Positions 62,783-64,000 of a DNA stretch of 64,000 nucleotides are shown piece by piece. How positions within the stretch are numbered: position 1 is the stretch's first letter; the number at the start of each line of letters is the position of its first letter. The stretch is from Anaerococcus provencensis. Its GTDB lineage: Bacteria > Bacillota > Clostridia > Tissierellales > Peptoniphilaceae. The translations under genes and the position numbers were made by a program. The stretch lies in NCBI RefSeq assembly GCF_000312365.2, contig NZ_HG003690.1:106966-170965 (forward strand), in the 5' to 3' direction. The notes under the pieces are model-generated. The model ran no database searches, was not told the origin of the DNA, and saw only the letters and a program-made list of their open reading frames with translations.

Positions 62783-64000
62783 ATGAAATTAACAAGAAAG
62801 CTTGACCAGATAATAGATTATAAAAGCTATGTATCTCTTATATCTGAATCTAATGAAATAAGAATTTATTTTTTAACAAACGATATCCTTAGGATTAGGG
62901 CAAGTTTTAATGATAACTTTAAAGAAAAAAGTTATTCACTTGTCTCTACTTTTTATGAAGATGATTTAGATGATTTTTTTGGTGAAGAAAGAACTAGGTT
63001 TAATTCAATTAGTTATAAATTTTATGAAGATGATGATAAAGCTATTATAAGTGGCGGTAATCTAATAGTTGAATTGACCAAAAATCCTTTTACTTTAAAA
63101 GTTATAGACTTAGATGGTAAACAAATATACAAATCTTTGAATGACATAGGATTTTATGAAGATGGAAACAATAGAATAATTAATAAATTTGAAATAAAAG
63201 ATAATGATAATTTCTATGGATTTGGAGAAAAAAGTGGATTAATTAATAAAAAATTGACCATGATGATTAATAATCCCAAGGATTCAATGGGATATGATCC
63301 TAAACATACTGACTCTTTGTATAAACATATACCATTTTTTATTAAACTAGATGGAGATACCAAAAGAGCTAGTGGATTCTTTTACCATAATACTTTTATA
63401 AATTCATTTGATATGGGAAAAGAGAAAAGTAATTATTGGCATAGGTACGCTACTTTTAAGTCAGATGGCGGAGATATCGATTTATTTATTATCAACGGTC
63501 CTAAAATTAACGATGTTATTGAAAGGTATACCTTTTTAACTGGCAGGAGCGCTTTGCTTCCAAAGAAATCTTTAGGATATTTAGCAAGCTCTATGTATTA
63601 TTCTGAGTTGCCTGAAGAATGTGATAAGGCCATAGAAAAATTTATTGATATAGCTAGGCAAGAGGATTTTCCTATAGATGGTTTCCAATTATCTAGTGGA
63701 TACACCAACTACAATTCAGTTGACGGGCCTAAAAGATGTGTTTTAACTTGGGATAAAAAAAGGTTTTCTAACCCTAGTGATTTTTTTCAAAATATGACTG
63801 AAAAGGGAATAGTTGTTAGTCCTAATGTAAAACCAGGTGTTTTAAAAATCCATCCTAAGTACGATTATTTCAAAGAGAATAATATGTTCCTATTTGATCC
63901 TATTAGCGAAAAAGAATATATAGGAAACTGGTGGGGAGGATATGGAGCTTTCATAGATTTTACAGATCCACATACACGCGATACTTGGAAAGACATGCTA
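62783..64000 (+). CDS. Glycoside hydrolase family 31 (alpha-glucosidase/alpha-xylosidase), 3' end outside window
   Basis: Open for 406 codons to the window edge. Starts MKLTRKLDQIIDYKSY after AGGAGG. The N-terminal beta-sandwich has FYGFGEKSGLINKK, as in GH31, then the start of the barrel (KKSLGYLASSMYYSELPEE, FPIDGFQLSSGYTN, IVVSPNVKPGVLKIHP). The catalytic nucleophile would be a little beyond or near the last residues (AFIDFTDPHTRDTW). Cleaves alpha-linked glucose or xylose from oligosaccharides; cytoplasmic as no signal peptide is seen. Controlled presumably by the divergent AraC gene. Confidence 0.9.
   Translation, partial: MKLTRKLDQIIDYKSYVSLISESNEIRIYFLTNDILRIRASFNDNFKEKSYSLVSTFYEDDLDDFFGEERTRFNSISYKFYEDDDKAIISGGNLIVELTKNPFTLKVIDLDGKQIYKSLNDIGFYEDGNNRIINKFEIKDNDNFYGFGEKSGLINKKLTMMINNPKDSMGYDPKHTDSLYKHIPFFIKLDGDTKRASGFFYHNTFINSFDMGKEKSNYWHRYATFKSDGGDIDLFIINGPKINDVIERYTFLTGRSALLPKKSLGYLASSMYYSELPEECDKAIEKFIDIARQEDFPIDGFQLSSGYTNYNSVDGPKRCVLTWDKKRFSNPSDFFQNMTEKGIVVSPNVKPGVLKIHPKYDYFKENNMFLFDPISEKEYIGNWWGGYGAFIDFTDPHTRDTWKDML

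Overview
The window comes from a low-GC Gram-positive anaerobe of the Bacillota. Gene content (ECF transporters, T-box, TPP riboswitch, arsenic operon, L,D-transpeptidase) and base composition fit the Tissierellia/Peptoniphilaceae, an Anaerococcus-like organism. That placement is an inference from style, not from a marker gene.

Positions 1 to about 25,350 are the right-hand part of a mobilizable or conjugative element whose left end lies outside the window. It carries a relaxase/MobC pair with an oriT-like region. On both sides of that pair are copies of a transport cassette: an ECF-type S, T and double-ATPase module, two exporter-fold ABC half-transporters and a MATE pump. The intact copy has its own AraC regulator. 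The architecture resembles metallophore uptake loci such as ybt and eqb. The left copy's ATPase gene is broken twice at the same A7 sequence. Next come a RhuM-like protein, a small membrane protein, an ImmA/ImmR-type pair, a sigma-like regulator and three tandem large serine recombinases. The element is inserted inside hsdM, exactly at the S-adenosylmethionine motif.

Positions 25,350 to 34,100 hold the rest of the type I restriction locus (hsdM 3' part, hsdS, hsdR). A possible defence cluster follows: a treble-clef/HNH-like protein, a fragment of a second hsdR, and two proteins with HEPN-type R-x4-H motifs flanking a helical partner.

Positions 34,100 to 46,900 are accessory metabolism. There is an arsenic operon (arsR, arsD, arsA, arsC, acr3) with two palindromic operators, a T-box-controlled MetE-like gene, and an orphan ArsD-like gene whose terminator was duplicated by an IS1182-type insertion. 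A truncated dehydrogenase, a LacI-regulated PTS operon with Rpe- and RpiB-like enzymes (possibly allose/allulose use) and a group II intron remnant without a reverse transcriptase complete this stretch.

Positions 46,900 to 64,000 look like ordinary chromosome: an RlmL-type methyltransferase, L,D-transpeptidase, ecfA1-ecfA2-ecfT-truA, a DUF4097 pair, a GC-rich palindromic element, recQ, a TPP-riboswitch thiamine-precursor ABC operon, a GlpA-like oxidoreductase with a glycerol facilitator, and an AraC regulator divergent from a GH31 glycosidase that runs off the window.
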